Source of the DNA: Geobacillus thermocatenulatus
Lineage (GTDB): Bacteria > Bacillota > Bacilli > Bacillales > Anoxybacillaceae
Assembly (NCBI RefSeq): GCF_002217655.1
Contig: NZ_NEWK01000002.1
Coordinates: forward strand, 497,164-561,163
Reading direction: 5' to 3'
Length of the DNA: 64,000 bases
This document shows, one piece after another, positions 43,990-55,118 of the stretch. The notes under the pieces were generated by a model. It did no database searches. It was not told the DNA's origin and saw only the letters and a program-made list of their open reading frames with translations. The position numbers and the translations under genes were made by a program. Within the stretch, counting starts at the first letter, position 1. Every line of letters starts with the position of its first letter.

Positions 43990-44526
43990 CTACACATCTT
44001 GCAAATGATACTGTTTATAAATTTGGTTCTTCAACCTCGGATGCAAGTGGCAGCTGCACTCATCGGAAAACAACCGGTCAATCAATCCCTTGAATTCTTC
44101 CCGTCCGATCAACCGACGCTCATACGCGCAACATAAAATTCCTAAAGTTCCCGTATATTCGATGCCATAACTTTCACATGCATTGATGATCCTTTTTTCA
44201 TTCGATGTGCATACAATCATATCTTGACCGGCAATGGCAATCAGTTCTGCATCATATTCGCTCAAACCTGTCCATTCTGTCAGCAGCTGATACATGAGCC
44301 CGTATCCCTCTTCCGTATGCAAAGAGACCGTTTCATAATCGATTTGTCGCAAAGCCGTCCGGATATCGTCAGGAGTCTCATTCCACAAAATACTTTCGGG
44401 AACACACACTCGGCCAAACACTCTCGTCAGTAAATCCATCCTGTCCAACTCATAAAAATCGTTTAACACATTGTTGTCCACCACCGCTCTCTTTTTATAA
44501 AGCCCCCGTATTTTCTGAACATCCAT
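43990..44526 (-). CDS. PIN-domain protein, likely toxin partner
   Basis: This 178-residue protein has a PIN-like layout: first Asp in VVDNNVLNDFYELDRMDLL, middle acid in LSEYDAELIAIAGQDM, and later TSNEKRIINACESYG. PIN proteins are usually Mg2+-dependent RNases. The ATG at 44526 lies inside the end of the upstream HTH-ImmA/IrrE gene (32-bp overlap), so translation is coupled. The AAGGAG is very close to this ATG, so a start slightly downstream (GTG near VVDNN) is possible. The pairing of an XRE-metallopeptidase with a PIN protein resembles predicted toxin-antitoxin modules. Confidence 0.68.
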   Translation of the reverse strand: MDVQKIRGLYKKRAVVDNNVLNDFYELDRMDLLTRVFGRVCVPESILWNETPDDIRTALRQIDYETVSLHTEEGYGLMYQLLTEWTGLSEYDAELIAIAGQDMIVCTSNEKRIINACESYGIEYTGTLGILCCAYERRLIGREEFKGLIDRLFSDECSCHLHPRLKNQIYKQYHLQDV

Positions 44527-45658
44527 GCTCCTTATACCATCCCTTGACCATTTCTCTAGCAGTCCGCAAATCGCATCCAAGGATTTCGCATACTTTGTTA
44601 ATCGTAATGCTCCCCTCAAAATACGCCTGTTTCACAAAATAGGTCAGTTTGCGGTTTTTGGGAATATACTCGATTGGAGCGGGTTCTTGTTCTTTATATC
44701 CTTGCTCCCGCAACGTTTTTCGCAAATGGCCGTACGTCCTTCCGGAAATGTATTGTTCATCCAATAAGGCCCTCATGAAGGCTTCAGCACTGACAAAAAA
44801 TTGGCGCTTAAGCTCCATAATCGTTTCAAGGGTAACATATCGTTTAAAATAATAGGCATATTCCCGCAACTGTTCGCGAGGAATAAGAAAGTAGCTTGCA
44901 AACAACGTGGCGACTTTTTCATTGATTTCCCTTCTTGCGCTGCTGTAAGTAAGAGAGCTAAGATCACTTCGGTACTCCTCGCGATGAAAAATAAGATGGC
45001 CAAGTTCGTGAATGACGCTGAACCGTTTTCGTTCCTCAGGTATTTCGTCGTGATCATTAAGGAAAATAAAAGCTCCTTTTTCCTCGGAGTAAGCCGATAA
45101 ACCATCAATTTTTTTATCAATCGTTTTCAACGCGATGACATGTATACCATGGCGCTCTAAAACCGCATAAATATCGCTTGGGATCACATGATCAAGGCCA
45201 AACATTTTCCTCGTTTGTTCCGCTGCTTGTCGAATAATGGTTTTATGCTCCTCCGTTAACTCATGATCAACGAGCTTTACTTTATACGTTGGGGGCAAAT
45301 AAGCAACACTAGCCTCTCCAAAAGAGGCAAGCAGCTCATAATAATCATCCATGATCCGATTCACTTGATTTTGATCAATCAGACGAAAGTTTTCTTTAGG
45401 GTTATCCGCGCGAAACATGAAAGAAGATATTGGTTCACGCTGATCATCTGAAGAAACGATCAAATCCTTCATCGGGATATTCAAGTGTCGCGACAGAAGA
45501 AATAATTTTGCACTGTCAGGAATTTGTTCCCCTTTTAAATATTTGGCAATCGTTTGTCTCGTCACGCCCATCAATTCGGCTAAATCTTGATTCTTCAACC
45601 CCAACTCGTTTTTGACCCGATTTAGATTTTTCGCGATCGTTTGTTTAATCTCCATCAT
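44495..45658 (-). CDS. XRE-HTH / ImmA-IrrE metallopeptidase regulator
   Basis: This 387-residue protein has an N-terminal Cro/C1 helix-turn-helix (QDLAELMGVTRQTIAKYL) and an ImmA/IrrE zinc-peptidase domain with VIHELGHLIFH around residue 220. The C-terminal 80 residues contain a second small helix-turn-helix-like region (ITINKVCEILGCDLRTAREM). Such proteins sense stress and cleave a repressor, or act as antitoxins. Two start ATGs (45658, 45655) follow AAAGGGG. The AT-rich upstream region holds repeated TTAAC boxes that may be its operator. Confidence 0.8.
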   Translation of the reverse strand: MMEIKQTIAKNLNRVKNELGLKNQDLAELMGVTRQTIAKYLKGEQIPDSAKLFLLSRHLNIPMKDLIVSSDDQREPISSFMFRADNPKENFRLIDQNQVNRIMDDYYELLASFGEASVAYLPPTYKVKLVDHELTEEHKTIIRQAAEQTRKMFGLDHVIPSDIYAVLERHGIHVIALKTIDKKIDGLSAYSEEKGAFIFLNDHDEIPEERKRFSVIHELGHLIFHREEYRSDLSSLTYSSARREINEKVATLFASYFLIPREQLREYAYYFKRYVTLETIMELKRQFFVSAEAFMRALLDEQYISGRTYGHLRKTLREQGYKEQEPAPIEYIPKNRKLTYFVKQAYFEGSITINKVCEILGCDLRTAREMVKGWYKEHGCSENTGAL

Positions 45659-45999
45659 CGCACCCCTTTATGTTAATTATTCTTAACCAAAATAGATCCA
45701 TAATTCGATATTAACGTTAATTTTTATTAACCTTTCTTTTAACATACCATATCGGGTTGGCATCAATCAACTTCACCATTTTGGGAATAAGCATTGTACA
45801 CTATTTGTAAACGTTTTTAGATAAGTTTAAGTCTTTGTTAAGCAACAAGCCCGCCCCTCGCTTCCATGCGCGAAGGCAGGCTGTTTTTTTAGCCAAAGTA
45901 CGTGTACTTGCTTTTCGCAGCACTTTTCTACTTTTCCCGCTGCCGATTTCGCCCGTAGTATCGGCTGGGTGTCAACGTTCAGCTAGCCCCTTAAAGGGT
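45659..45999. promoter_or_regulatory. Promoter/operator region of the ImmA/IrrE gene and terminator
   Basis: Between 45670 and 45745 the motif TTAAC/GTTAA occurs several times (for example ATTAACGTTAATTTTTATTAA), a likely operator. At 45845-45889 AGCCCGCC...CGC-TTCCAT-GCG...GGCTGTTTTTTT forms a terminator-like hairpin on the plus strand. The minus strand from 45960 to 45890 contains a decayed Cys-Cys motif similar to SEC-C. No intact gene is present. Confidence 0.5.
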
Positions 46000-46131
46000 T
46001 CACGATTTTCTTTTTAACCCTACTTTACATATAAGAATAGCAATGAAAACACTGACAGCGACAGCGGCCGCAACGATGGTGATCGGCAGCCAGTCAGTGG
46101 CAAAAGATGAATGAGTGATCATTTCAGCCAT
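46000..46131 (-). CDS. 43-residue single-pass membrane peptide
   Basis: The ATG at 46131 has a strong AAAGGAGGGG ribosome site. The peptide starts MAEMITHSSFATDWLPITIV and has one clear membrane helix (ITIVAAAVAVSVFIAILI) and a basic tail (LKRKS), so the N-terminus should be outside. I do not recognise a family. It could be a small regulatory membrane peptide or a type I toxin-like peptide; no antisense RNA is evident. Confidence 0.6.
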   Translation of the reverse strand: MAEMITHSSFATDWLPITIVAAAVAVSVFIAILICKVGLKRKS

Positions 46132-46243
46132 AGCAGCGCCCCTCCTTTATCCATCATAAAGGAAATCCCGCCAGATTTGAAACTGCTGTTCCTTCTCGCA
46201 AACTCGCTTGTTTGATATACTAGAGTGGAAGGAGGTGAAGGAG

Positions 46244-46681
46244 ATGGAAGAAAAAACGATATTGGCGCAAATTTTGCAAGTGCTTGATTTGTACGCGTCC
46301 GATATGCGCAAGCAGTTCGAAGCGCTCCATGAGAAATTCGACTCGCTCCAACGCCAAGTCCAAGCGTTGAGCGAACAAACGAACACGATGAACAAACGTA
46401 TTGAGGACATGGACAAGCGCATCGAAGACATGGACAAACGCATGGAAGGAATGAACGGACGTATGAAAGGAATGGACGGACGCATCGAGGAGATGGACGG
46501 ACGGTTTGAGCGGCAGATCGCCCAGTTGGAGCGCACCGTGAACGAACGGTTCGAACGGCTCGAAGCGAAACTCGGCCACATCCGCGTCGAACCAGTTGAA
46601 ACACAAGAAACAGTCGACTTCCACTCCGTCAAAATCGCCCAGCACGATCGAAAAATCCGCCATTTGCTTCACGCTCGATAA
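46244..46681 (+). CDS. Coiled-coil protein with tandem heptad repeats
   Basis: This 145-residue acidic/basic coiled-coil protein starts at the ATG at 46244 after AAGGAGGTG. Residues about 45-95 are near-perfect 7-residue units of the type RIEDMDK / RMEGMNG / RIEEMDG, which are 21-bp tandem repeats in DNA. It has no membrane segment. Length and repeat number probably vary between strains. It is convergent to psuG. The function is unknown. Confidence 0.7.
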   Translation: MEEKTILAQILQVLDLYASDMRKQFEALHEKFDSLQRQVQALSEQTNTMNKRIEDMDKRIEDMDKRMEGMNGRMKGMDGRIEEMDGRFERQIAQLERTVNERFERLEAKLGHIRVEPVETQETVDFHSVKIAQHDRKIRHLLHAR

Positions 46682-46734
46682 ATCCTCCACCGCCATCACG
46701 CCCCCGCCCTCCCATCAAGGCGGGAGCGTTCGCA

Positions 46735-47640
<906 letters not shown>

Positions 47641-47641
47641 A

Positions 47642-48583
47642 TCACTTCGTTCTCCCTTCGCAAAAATACCGCGCATAGGCGGCTTGCAACAGGTGTTCAT
47701 TCAAAGCGGGATGCACCGTTTCGGCCGTTTGCAGCGTAAGCACCGCATTGCTCATCCCGAAGCGGCAGGCGTCTTCGATCGCACGGCCTCCGAGGACGCC
47801 GTGCAAAAATCCAGCCGCAAAGGCGTCGCCCGCTCCGGTGGCGTCAACGACATCCACCTTTGGCGCCGCGAGCGTCCCTGTTTCCCCTTGCTTGGCGGCG
47901 TACGCAACGCCGTTTGCGCCGCTCGTGATGACAACGTTCTTGGTGCCGGCGTGAAGGATCGCTTCCATGATGTCGTCCGTATGCCCGTCGCTTCCCACAA
48001 ATGCCTTCGCCTCCGCTTCATTCGTGATAAGCCACGTTACACCAGACAAATCGCTAGGCAATCGCTTCACTTTTGGAGCCGACACGGTCACCACACAAAG
48101 CGGGATATCCTCTTGGCGACATTGTTCGATCACCAAACGAATGACAGCCTTCGGGAAATTCGTGTCAAGCACGACGGCTGAAATCGGGCCGAGTTCGGGC
48201 CATCGCTGCTTCATCCATTCTTTTCCCACTGTATCATAAATGACCATATCCGCCAAGGCGAGAACCATCTCGCCGCATTCATCGAGCACCGCTGTATACG
48301 TCCCGGTGTTCGCTTTTGACGTTCGCATGATGAAGCTCGTATTGACATATCGACTCGTCACGTCAATGAGCCACTGTCCATCGCGATCATCGCCAACGGT
48401 GCTGACGAGTGAAACAGTATGGCCAAACCGCCCTAAGTTTTCCGCCACGTTTCTCGCCACCCCGCCCGCGGTTTGCGTCGTGACGACGGGATGGGACGTG
48501 CCGAGCCGAAACGGAGTGAGCAACCGTGCTTTCCGGTCGACGTTCGCCCCGCCGATGCAGACGATCGAGGCCGCTTGTCGCAT
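47642..48583 (-). CDS. psuK: Pseudouridine kinase (PfkB family)
   Basis: PsuK phosphorylates pseudouridine at the 5' position, giving the substrate of PsuG. The 313-residue ribokinase-fold protein has [11 protein letters not shown] and [17 protein letters not shown] at the N-terminus and the PfkB catalytic signature [18 protein letters not shown]. The ATG at 48583 follows GGAGGG. As the first gene of the psuK-psuG operon it salvages pseudouridine from RNA turnover. Confidence 0.92.
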   Translation of the reverse strand: MRQAASIVCIGGANVDRKARLLTPFRLGTSHPVVTTQTAGGVARNVAENLGRFGHTVSLVSTVGDDRDGQWLIDVTSRYVNTSFIMRTSKANTGTYTAVLDECGEMVLALADMVIYDTVGKEWMKQRWPELGPISAVVLDTNFPKAVIRLVIEQCRQEDIPLCVVTVSAPKVKRLPSDLSGVTWLITNEAEAKAFVGSDGHTDDIMEAILHAGTKNVVITSGANGVAYAAKQGETGTLAAPKVDVVDATGAGDAFAAGFLHGVLGGRAIEDACRFGMSNAVLTLQTAETVHPALNEHLLQAAYARYFCEGRTK

Positions 48584-48773
48584 GCCTTTTCCCTCCTCTT
48601 CCAATGATCGCAGCCGCGCGATCCCGCCACTTTCCAAACGGAGAAAACGATTTCAAAAAAGCGGACAGCTGCACGCTTCGAAGCCTCACCACCCATTGTA
48701 CCACATACCGCCTGGCAAAAACGGCATAACGAAAGCACCCCGCCAACATGACGGGATGCCGATGTTCGAACGT

Positions 48774-49994
48774 TTAGTTTTTGTACGCACAATACGGACG
48801 CAGTTTGACGCCGATCAGACTGCCAAGGAAAGCAAAGACAAACCACGCCCAGCCGTGGGCGCTGAACGAGGCAATGCCGCCGAAATACGCACCGATATTG
48901 CAGCCAAAAGCCAGCCGGGCGCCGTATCCCATCATCAGCCCGCCGATCAGCGCGCCGATCGTCATGCGCGTCGGACGCTTCCACTGAATGGGTTTTGTAT
49001 AGCGGCCCGCGAGCGCCGCCGCCAACAAGGCGCCGACCATCAAGCTGATGTCCATTACGGTCGTTGTATCGTAGTAGAGGGGATTCGCGAGCGCCTGCCG
49101 TTTCGCTTCATCTTGCCAGTACGCCCAAGCGGTCGGGTCGATGCCAAACAGCTGCACAAACTTCGCTCCCCAAAGGGCGAAGGCGGACGTAATGCCCCAC
49201 GGCTTGCCGCTAATCATCAGCACAAGTGCGTTCGTTACAGCCAAGAGCAACGCCCCGACCAGAAGCGGCCATGGCCCTTTGTAAATCGCTTTCCAGCCAT
49301 GACGGTTCTCAAGCGGCGCGGCCACGAGTTGGCCGTGGCGTCGTTTTTCCATCACCGTCACCGCATAGTAGACGACCGCAAGCAAAACCAACTGAAACAA
49401 AAACCCTCCCAAGGGGCCGAACTCGCCAATGAACGAGAACGGCTCCCATTGCGGCATCTTCGCCCACACGTCAAAGTGAGTCGTCGCAATGACGGAGCCA
49501 GCGATGAACCCGATGAGCGTCACGATGCCGTTCGCATCGCCCCCACCGATATGGTACAACGTCCCGGACGCACAGCCGTCGCCAAGCTGCATGCCGATGC
49601 CAAACAGAAAAGCACCGACGATGACCGATACTCCCACGCCAAATACATACCCTGACACCGGGTGCCCGAGCGCCGAGCCTTTCACGAGCAGCGGCAAAAA
49701 CAACGCGCTGGCTGCCGCCAACATTATCATTTGCGCCCGGATTCCTTCCCCCTCGCGGTATAAAATGAATTTGCGCCATGCAGAAGTAAAACCGAAATGC
49801 GCTTGGTACAATACAAATCCACCAAACGCTCCCAGCACGTACAAAAGCGCCTGTTGCCAAGAAACGAAGCTATATAAGAACAACGTGCCACCGATCAATA
49901 TGAGGATGGAGACCGCAATCATCCACGCAGTCGGATGTTTCGGGGCGTTCGCTGCTTGTTTCGCGCGAACATCTTGTTGTGCAGTCATTTCCAT
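48774..49994 (-). CDS. YeeE/TsuA-type thiosulfate transporter
   Basis: This 406-residue multi-pass protein of the YeeE/YedE family imports thiosulfate. It has the conserved Cys motifs MQLGDGCASGTLYHIGGG and GYGARLAFGCNIGAYFGG that pass thiosulfate through the membrane in TsuA. The ATG at 49994 follows AAAGGAGG. A TATAAT promoter box lies in the AT-rich upstream DNA (around 50034). Together with cysJI it points to active sulfur assimilation. Confidence 0.85.
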   Translation of the reverse strand: MEMTAQQDVRAKQAANAPKHPTAWMIAVSILILIGGTLFLYSFVSWQQALLYVLGAFGGFVLYQAHFGFTSAWRKFILYREGEGIRAQMIMLAAASALFLPLLVKGSALGHPVSGYVFGVGVSVIVGAFLFGIGMQLGDGCASGTLYHIGGGDANGIVTLIGFIAGSVIATTHFDVWAKMPQWEPFSFIGEFGPLGGFLFQLVLLAVVYYAVTVMEKRRHGQLVAAPLENRHGWKAIYKGPWPLLVGALLLAVTNALVLMISGKPWGITSAFALWGAKFVQLFGIDPTAWAYWQDEAKRQALANPLYYDTTTVMDISLMVGALLAAALAGRYTKPIQWKRPTRMTIGALIGGLMMGYGARLAFGCNIGAYFGGIASFSAHGWAWFVFAFLGSLIGVKLRPYCAYKN

Positions 49995-50081
49995 GGTGCA
50001 CTTCCTCCTTTGCTGTTTGTTCATTAGCTTACTTTATAATACTATAAAATAGATTGTTTTTCTATGAATTAAATCAGAAAG

Positions 50082-50110
50082 TTTCCATGTTGCCACTGAT
50101 CGGGTATAAT
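50082..50110 (+). promoter_or_regulatory. Sigma-A promoter of mscL
   Basis: TTTCCA (50082-50087), a 17-bp spacer and TATAAT (50105-50110), 35 bp upstream of mscL. Confidence 0.65.
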
Positions 50111-50144
50111 GCAAACGAATCGTTTCAATAAGGAGGAGATCGGC

Positions 50145-50540
50145 ATGTGGAACGAGTTTAAAAAATTCGCCGTCCGCGGCAATGTCATCGACTTGGCCGT
50201 CGGGGTCATCATAGGCGGAGCGTTTGGCAAAATCGTGTCTTCGCTCGTCAATGACATTATCATGCCGCTCGTCGGCTTATTGTTGGGAGGCATCAATTTC
50301 AGCGGCCTGTCGTGGAAAGTCGGCAAAGCGGAAGTGAAATATGGGGCGTTTATCCAAACGGTCGTCGACTTTTTGATCATCGCGTTTTCGATTTTCCTGT
50401 TTGTGAAATTGATCAACACGCTGTATGAACGGGTGAAAAAGCAGGAAGAGGTGAAGGAAACCGCGCCGACGCTGACGAAAGAGGAGGAGCTATTGACAGA
50501 GATTCGCGATTTGTTAAAGCAGCAGCGGGAAACGCTGTGA
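50145..50540 (+). CDS. mscL: Large-conductance mechanosensitive channel
   Basis: MscL opens under membrane tension to release solutes on osmotic downshock. The 131-residue protein has the N-terminal amphipathic helix [22 protein letters not shown]1 with [18 protein letters not shown]2 [18 protein letters not shown] and a C-terminal coil. The ATG at 50145 follows AAGGAGGAG. The promoter is visible upstream. Confidence 0.95.
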   Translation: MWNEFKKFAVRGNVIDLAVGVIIGGAFGKIVSSLVNDIIMPLVGLLLGGINFSGLSWKVGKAEVKYGAFIQTVVDFLIIAFSIFLFVKLINTLYERVKKQEEVKETAPTLTKEEELLTEIRDLLKQQRETL

Positions 50541-50670
50541 AAGCCTGTCTCGGAGGTGGACAGGCTTTCATGGCGCTGAAACTTCTCAATCGGGTTGATG
50601 GAATGGCGGCGAACCTGAAAATCGCAGCCACCCCATCGATGTCCGTTTTCATCGAAGCGCCGCGCTCCCG

Positions 50671-51999
50671 TCAAAGCAGCCAATATGCGAGCGGCGCGGT
50701 GAGGATGAGCGTCAAGACGGTGCGTTCGAACCAGATGACCAGCAGCCTCGGCAAGCTGAGCGGAATTTCTGTAGATAAAATGCATGGAATGACAGCGGAA
50801 AAGAATAGGATCGCCGAGACGGATACGACCGCAATAATGAATTTTGTAACAAGCGGAGCTTCGGTGACAAGCAAAGCGGGCAAAAACATTTCCGCGATTT
50901 CAATGGCCGAAGCTTTCGCAGCCAACAACGGTTCAGGGATTTGCAACAGAAGGGTGAATGGATAGAACAGGTAGCCCAACCAGTCAAACAACGGCGTATA
51001 TTCAGCGAGCAGCAGCCCGATCAGTCCGACTGACATAATGGAAGGCAAAATGCCCATCGTCATGATGAAGCCATCGCGCAAGTTCTCCCCTATGTTTGTC
51101 CCAATCCCTTTTGACTGTCCTACCGCTTTCATCGCCTCAGACCAAGCTTGCTTCATATAGCTTCCCGTCACTTTTTGTTCGGGATCTCCTTTGCCGTCGT
51201 AATACTCGTCGCTCATGCGGCTCAGCGGCCAAAGCCGAGCGGTAAGCGCTGTAACGGCAAACGTCACGAGAAATGTCACCCAAAAATACGTGTTCCAGAT
51301 TGGCATGAGCCCCAATGTTTTCGCGACAACGATCATAAATGTCACCGATACGGTGGAAAAGCCGGTAGCGATGATCGCTGCTTCTTTCACGGTGTATTTG
51401 CCTTCTTTGAACACTTTATTGGTGATCAATAGACCGATCGAGTAGCTGCCGACAAAGGAGGCGACGGCGTCGATCGCCGAACGGCCCGGCGTTTTCCAAA
51501 TCGGACGCATGATCGGCTGCATCCATACGCCGACAAATTCTAAAAGCCCGTAGCCAACGAGCATGGCGAGAAAGACGGAGCCAATCGGCACAAGAAGTCC
51601 GACGGAAATGACGAGCTTGTCATATAAGAATGGTCCCATATTCGGCTGAAACAACCATGACGGACCGATGCGAAACACCAACATGACCGCCGTAATCAGC
51701 CCAACAACTTTCAGCAGCGAAAAAACGACTGTTACGGCATCTTTGTTCCACGTTTTTTTATAAAATGGATAAATGGCACCGAGAGCGATCACGATCAGAG
51801 CATAATAAGGAACAAGTGCTGAAAACTGGGTGCGGATCCATGTCACAATATGATCGAGCAAAATCGATGATGTGCCGCTGATGGACACCGGGACGAAAAA
51901 TACGAAAATGCCGATGGCACTAAAGACGAAAAACTTCCATACCCCGCTGGCCGGCGTGGGCGTCGGCACGGATGGCGCTATATTTGTATCCGTTTTCAT
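50671..51999 (-). CDS. YjiH-family permease in the hut cluster
   Basis: This 442-residue protein has about ten membrane helices and the nucleoside-recognition (Gate) domain of the YjiH family. It follows hutI by about 100 bp on the same strand. The position suggests that it moves histidine, urocanate or a related compound, although the family substrate is not established. The ATG at 51999 follows a GGGGG-type site (GGTGGGGGAGA). Confidence 0.75.
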   Translation of the reverse strand: MKTDTNIAPSVPTPTPASGVWKFFVFSAIGIFVFFVPVSISGTSSILLDHIVTWIRTQFSALVPYYALIVIALGAIYPFYKKTWNKDAVTVVFSLLKVVGLITAVMLVFRIGPSWLFQPNMGPFLYDKLVISVGLLVPIGSVFLAMLVGYGLLEFVGVWMQPIMRPIWKTPGRSAIDAVASFVGSYSIGLLITNKVFKEGKYTVKEAAIIATGFSTVSVTFMIVVAKTLGLMPIWNTYFWVTFLVTFAVTALTARLWPLSRMSDEYYDGKGDPEQKVTGSYMKQAWSEAMKAVGQSKGIGTNIGENLRDGFIMTMGILPSIMSVGLIGLLLAEYTPLFDWLGYLFYPFTLLLQIPEPLLAAKASAIEIAEMFLPALLVTEAPLVTKFIIAVVSVSAILFFSAVIPCILSTEIPLSLPRLLVIWFERTVLTLILTAPLAYWLL

Positions 52000-52098
52000 T
52001 CTCCCCCACCCCCATTGTTCTTTTTACCCCAACTTGCGCGGCCGGAAGCATAGCCGCTTCCGGTCGCCAAACGCTTTGGCGAAAGACGATTCCTCCCT

Positions 52099-53373
52099 TC
52101 AGATGCACACCTTGCCTTCTTTCACCACCACCTCCCCGCCTTTGATCACCGTCTCAACATGGTTGACTCCGTAATGGTACATGATCTGCACGTAATTCGG
52201 AACGTTGAACATGACCAAATCCGCCTTCTTCCCCGGCTCGAGGCTGCCGACGAGATGCGCACGGCCGATGGCGTGGGCGGCGTTGATCGTGGCGGCGGCG
52301 ATGGCTTCGGCCGGGGTCATGCGCATATGCAGGCAGGCTAGGCTCATGACAAGCGGCAGCGAGACGGTCGGCGACGAACCAGGGTTGCAGTCGGTCGCCA
52401 AAGCGACGGGGACTCCAGCGTCGATCAGACGGCGGGCGTCAGCGGCTTTTGTCATTAAGAAAAAGGCGGTGCCTGGCAAAAGGACGCCGATGACGCCGCC
52501 ATCGGCCATGCGGCGGATTCCTTCGTCCGACGCCCGAAGCAGGTGGTCGGCGGAGATGGCGCCGACTTCGGCGGCCAGTTCCGCCCCGCCGTACGGTTCG
52601 ATTTCATCAGCGTGAATTTTCGGCGTCAAGCCGTGCGCTTTCCCTGCTTCCAAAATGAGGCGGGCTTGTTCAGGCGTAAACACGCCGCGCTCGCAAAAGA
52701 CGTCGTTGAACTCGGCCAACCCAAGGCGGGCCGCTTCGGGAATCATCTCATCGATGATCAGGCGGACGTACCCGTCCGGGTCGTGCTTCCATTCGGGCGG
52801 AACGGCGTGGGCGCCAAGAAACGTTGAGACAACATCGACCGGGTGGGTGTCATCGAGACGCTTGGCGACGTTAAGCTGCTTGATTTCGTGCTCAAGGCTT
52901 AAGCCGTAGCCGCTTTTCGCCTCGACGGTCGTGACCCCATGAAGCAAAAACTGGTCAAGCCGCCGCTTGCTTTCGTCATACAGCGCTTCCTCCGACGCTT
53001 CGCGCGTCGCCTTCGTCGTCGCGTGAATGCCGCCGCCGGCGTTCATGATCTCCATGTACGTCGCTCCATGAAGGCGCATCGTCCACTCGTGTTCGCGGCT
53101 GCCGGCGTACACAAGATGGGTGTGGGGATCGATGAGGCCAGGGGTGACCGTTTTGCCTTTGGCGTCGATGACCTCTGCCTCGGAAAACCGATCGGCAAAC
53201 CGACGGGCCAGTTCATCGTCTGGGCCGACCGCCACAATCACTCCGTTTTCGATCCAGACGCTGCCGTTTTCGATGATGCCGAGATTGCTCATCTTCTCCT
53301 TGACGAGCGGAGCCGCGGAGCCTCCCGCCAGCGTCACAAGCTGGCGGGCGCGGCGGATAAAAAGCGGACGCAT
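52099..53373 (-). CDS. hutI: Imidazolonepropionase
   Basis: HutI converts 4-imidazolone-5-propanoate to N-formimino-L-glutamate in histidine breakdown. The 424-residue amidohydrolase has the metal motif GLIDPHTHLVYAGSRE, the second site IHADEIEPYGGAELAAEVGA and ATDCNPGSSPT near the C-terminus. The ATG at 53373 follows AAAGGAG. It lies 15 bp after hutU. Confidence 0.95.
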   Translation of the reverse strand: MRPLFIRRARQLVTLAGGSAAPLVKEKMSNLGIIENGSVWIENGVIVAVGPDDELARRFADRFSEAEVIDAKGKTVTPGLIDPHTHLVYAGSREHEWTMRLHGATYMEIMNAGGGIHATTKATREASEEALYDESKRRLDQFLLHGVTTVEAKSGYGLSLEHEIKQLNVAKRLDDTHPVDVVSTFLGAHAVPPEWKHDPDGYVRLIIDEMIPEAARLGLAEFNDVFCERGVFTPEQARLILEAGKAHGLTPKIHADEIEPYGGAELAAEVGAISADHLLRASDEGIRRMADGGVIGVLLPGTAFFLMTKAADARRLIDAGVPVALATDCNPGSSPTVSLPLVMSLACLHMRMTPAEAIAAATINAAHAIGRAHLVGSLEPGKKADLVMFNVPNYVQIMYHYGVNHVETVIKGGEVVVKEGKVCI

Positions 53374-53388
53374 AGGCGGTTCTCCTTT

Positions 53389-55044
53389 CTATTTCAACAT
53401 CGGCATATCGATGCCTTTTTCTTTCGCCGTCCGAATGGCGAGCTCATAGCCGGCGTCGGCGTGGCGGACGACGCCAAGCCCGGGGTCGGTCGTCAACACC
53501 CGCTCCAGCCGCTTTTCTGCCTCTTTCGTTCCATCAGCGACGATGACCATGCCGGCGTGAATCGAGTAGCCCATGCCGACGCCGCCGCCGTGGTGAACCG
53601 ACACCCAGCTCGCGCCGCCAACCGCATTCAACAGCGCATTTAAAATCGGCCAGTCGGCGATGGCGTCGCTTCCGTCTTTCATTCCTTCCGTCTCCCGGTT
53701 CGGCGAAGCGACGGAGCCGGAATCCAAATGATCGCGCCCGATGACGATCGGCGCCTTCAATTCACCGCGGGCGACCATGTCATTGATGATTTTTCCGAAC
53801 TTCGCCCGCTCGCCGTAGCCGAGCCAGCAAATGCGCGCCGGCAGCCCTTGGAACTGAATGCGTTTTTGCGCCATGCGAATCCAATGGCAAAGCCGCTCGT
53901 TGTCGCTGAATTCGCGCAAAATGACTTCATCGGTTTTGAAAATGTCCTCCGGATCGCCCGAGAGCGCCACCCAGCGGAACGGACCTTTTCCTTCGCAAAA
54001 GAGTGGACGGATGTAAGCCGGCACAAAGCCTGGGAAGGAGAAAGCCTCCTCGACCCCTTCGTCTTTCGCCACTTGGCGGATGTTGTTGCCATAGTCAAAC
54101 GTCACCGCTCCTTGCTTTTGCATCGCGAGCATCGCCCGCACATGGGCGGCGATCGACTGTTTCGCGCGGGCGACGTACTGCTTCGGGTCACGCGCCCTGA
54201 GTTCGGCGGACTCATCAAGCGTAAGGCCAGCCGGGATGTAGCCGTTCAACGGATCGTGGGCGGACGTTTGATCGGTCAAGACGTCCGGCACAAAGCCCAT
54301 TTCGACAAGACGCGGCAGCACCTCGGCCGCATTGCCCACAAGGCCGATCGACAGCGCTTTTTTCTCTTCCTTCGCTTGTTTCGCCATCGCAAGCGCCGTC
54401 TCCAAGCGGTCGGTCATCGTGTCGAGATATTTCGTATCAAGGCGGCGCTGAATGCGGGCCGGATCGATTTCGACAGCGAGGCAAACGCCGCCGTTCATCG
54501 TCACGGCGAGCGGCTGCGCCCCGCCCATGCCGCCAAGGCCGGCGGTTAGCGTGATCGTCCCGGCCAGCGTGCCGCCAAAGTGCTGGCGCGCCACTTCAGC
54601 AAACGTTTCGTACGTTCCTTGGACGATCCCTTGGCTGCCGATGTAAATCCAGCTTCCGGCCGTCATTTGTCCGTACATAATCAGCCCCTTTTTGTCAAGC
54701 TCATGGAAATGGTCCCACGTCGCCCATGCGGGCACGAGGTTGGAGTTGGCGATCAGCACGCGAGGGGCGTCCGGATGCGTGCGAAACACCGCCACCGGCT
54801 TGCCGGATTGAATGAGCAGCGTTTCATCGTTTTCTAAACGAAGGAGGGTGTCCACAATCGCCTCGTAGCATTCCCAGTTGCGCGCCGCCTTGCCGATGCC
54901 GCCGTAGACGATCAACTCCTCCGGCCGCTCGGCGACATCGGGATGCAAATTGTTGTTCAGCATCCGCAGCGCCGCTTCTTGAATCCATCCTTTCGCCCGC
55001 CGCTCGGTGCCCGCAAGCGGCTCAATCGTTCGTTTCTCCGTCAT
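53389..55044 (-). CDS. hutU: Urocanate hydratase
   Basis: Urocanase hydrates urocanate with tightly bound NAD+. The 551-residue protein has the NAD motif [20 protein letters not shown], the catalytic Cys region [16 protein letters not shown] and [19 protein letters not shown] choose the ATG at 55044, six bases after GGGGAGG, rather than 55050 or the longer frame. A cre box at 55119-55132 lies about 75 bp upstream. hutH is not in this window. Confidence 0.95.
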   Translation of the reverse strand: MTEKRTIEPLAGTERRAKGWIQEAALRMLNNNLHPDVAERPEELIVYGGIGKAARNWECYEAIVDTLLRLENDETLLIQSGKPVAVFRTHPDAPRVLIANSNLVPAWATWDHFHELDKKGLIMYGQMTAGSWIYIGSQGIVQGTYETFAEVARQHFGGTLAGTITLTAGLGGMGGAQPLAVTMNGGVCLAVEIDPARIQRRLDTKYLDTMTDRLETALAMAKQAKEEKKALSIGLVGNAAEVLPRLVEMGFVPDVLTDQTSAHDPLNGYIPAGLTLDESAELRARDPKQYVARAKQSIAAHVRAMLAMQKQGAVTFDYGNNIRQVAKDEGVEEAFSFPGFVPAYIRPLFCEGKGPFRWVALSGDPEDIFKTDEVILREFSDNERLCHWIRMAQKRIQFQGLPARICWLGYGERAKFGKIINDMVARGELKAPIVIGRDHLDSGSVASPNRETEGMKDGSDAIADWPILNALLNAVGGASWVSVHHGGGVGMGYSIHAGMVIVADGTKEAEKRLERVLTTDPGLGVVRHADAGYELAIRTAKEKGIDMPMLK

Positions 55045-55118
55045 CGTCATCCTCCCCTTTTCCCTCTTTGCTTTTGATTGTAAGGGAGCAAAGAAGGAGA
55101 AGATAGGCGCGCTTCTTT

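Noticed and set aside
48240-49655. 471-codon plus-strand ORF
   Set aside because: It is antisense to psuK and the thiosulfate transporter, has no ribosome site and no family motifs; such long shadow frames are common in GC-rich genes.
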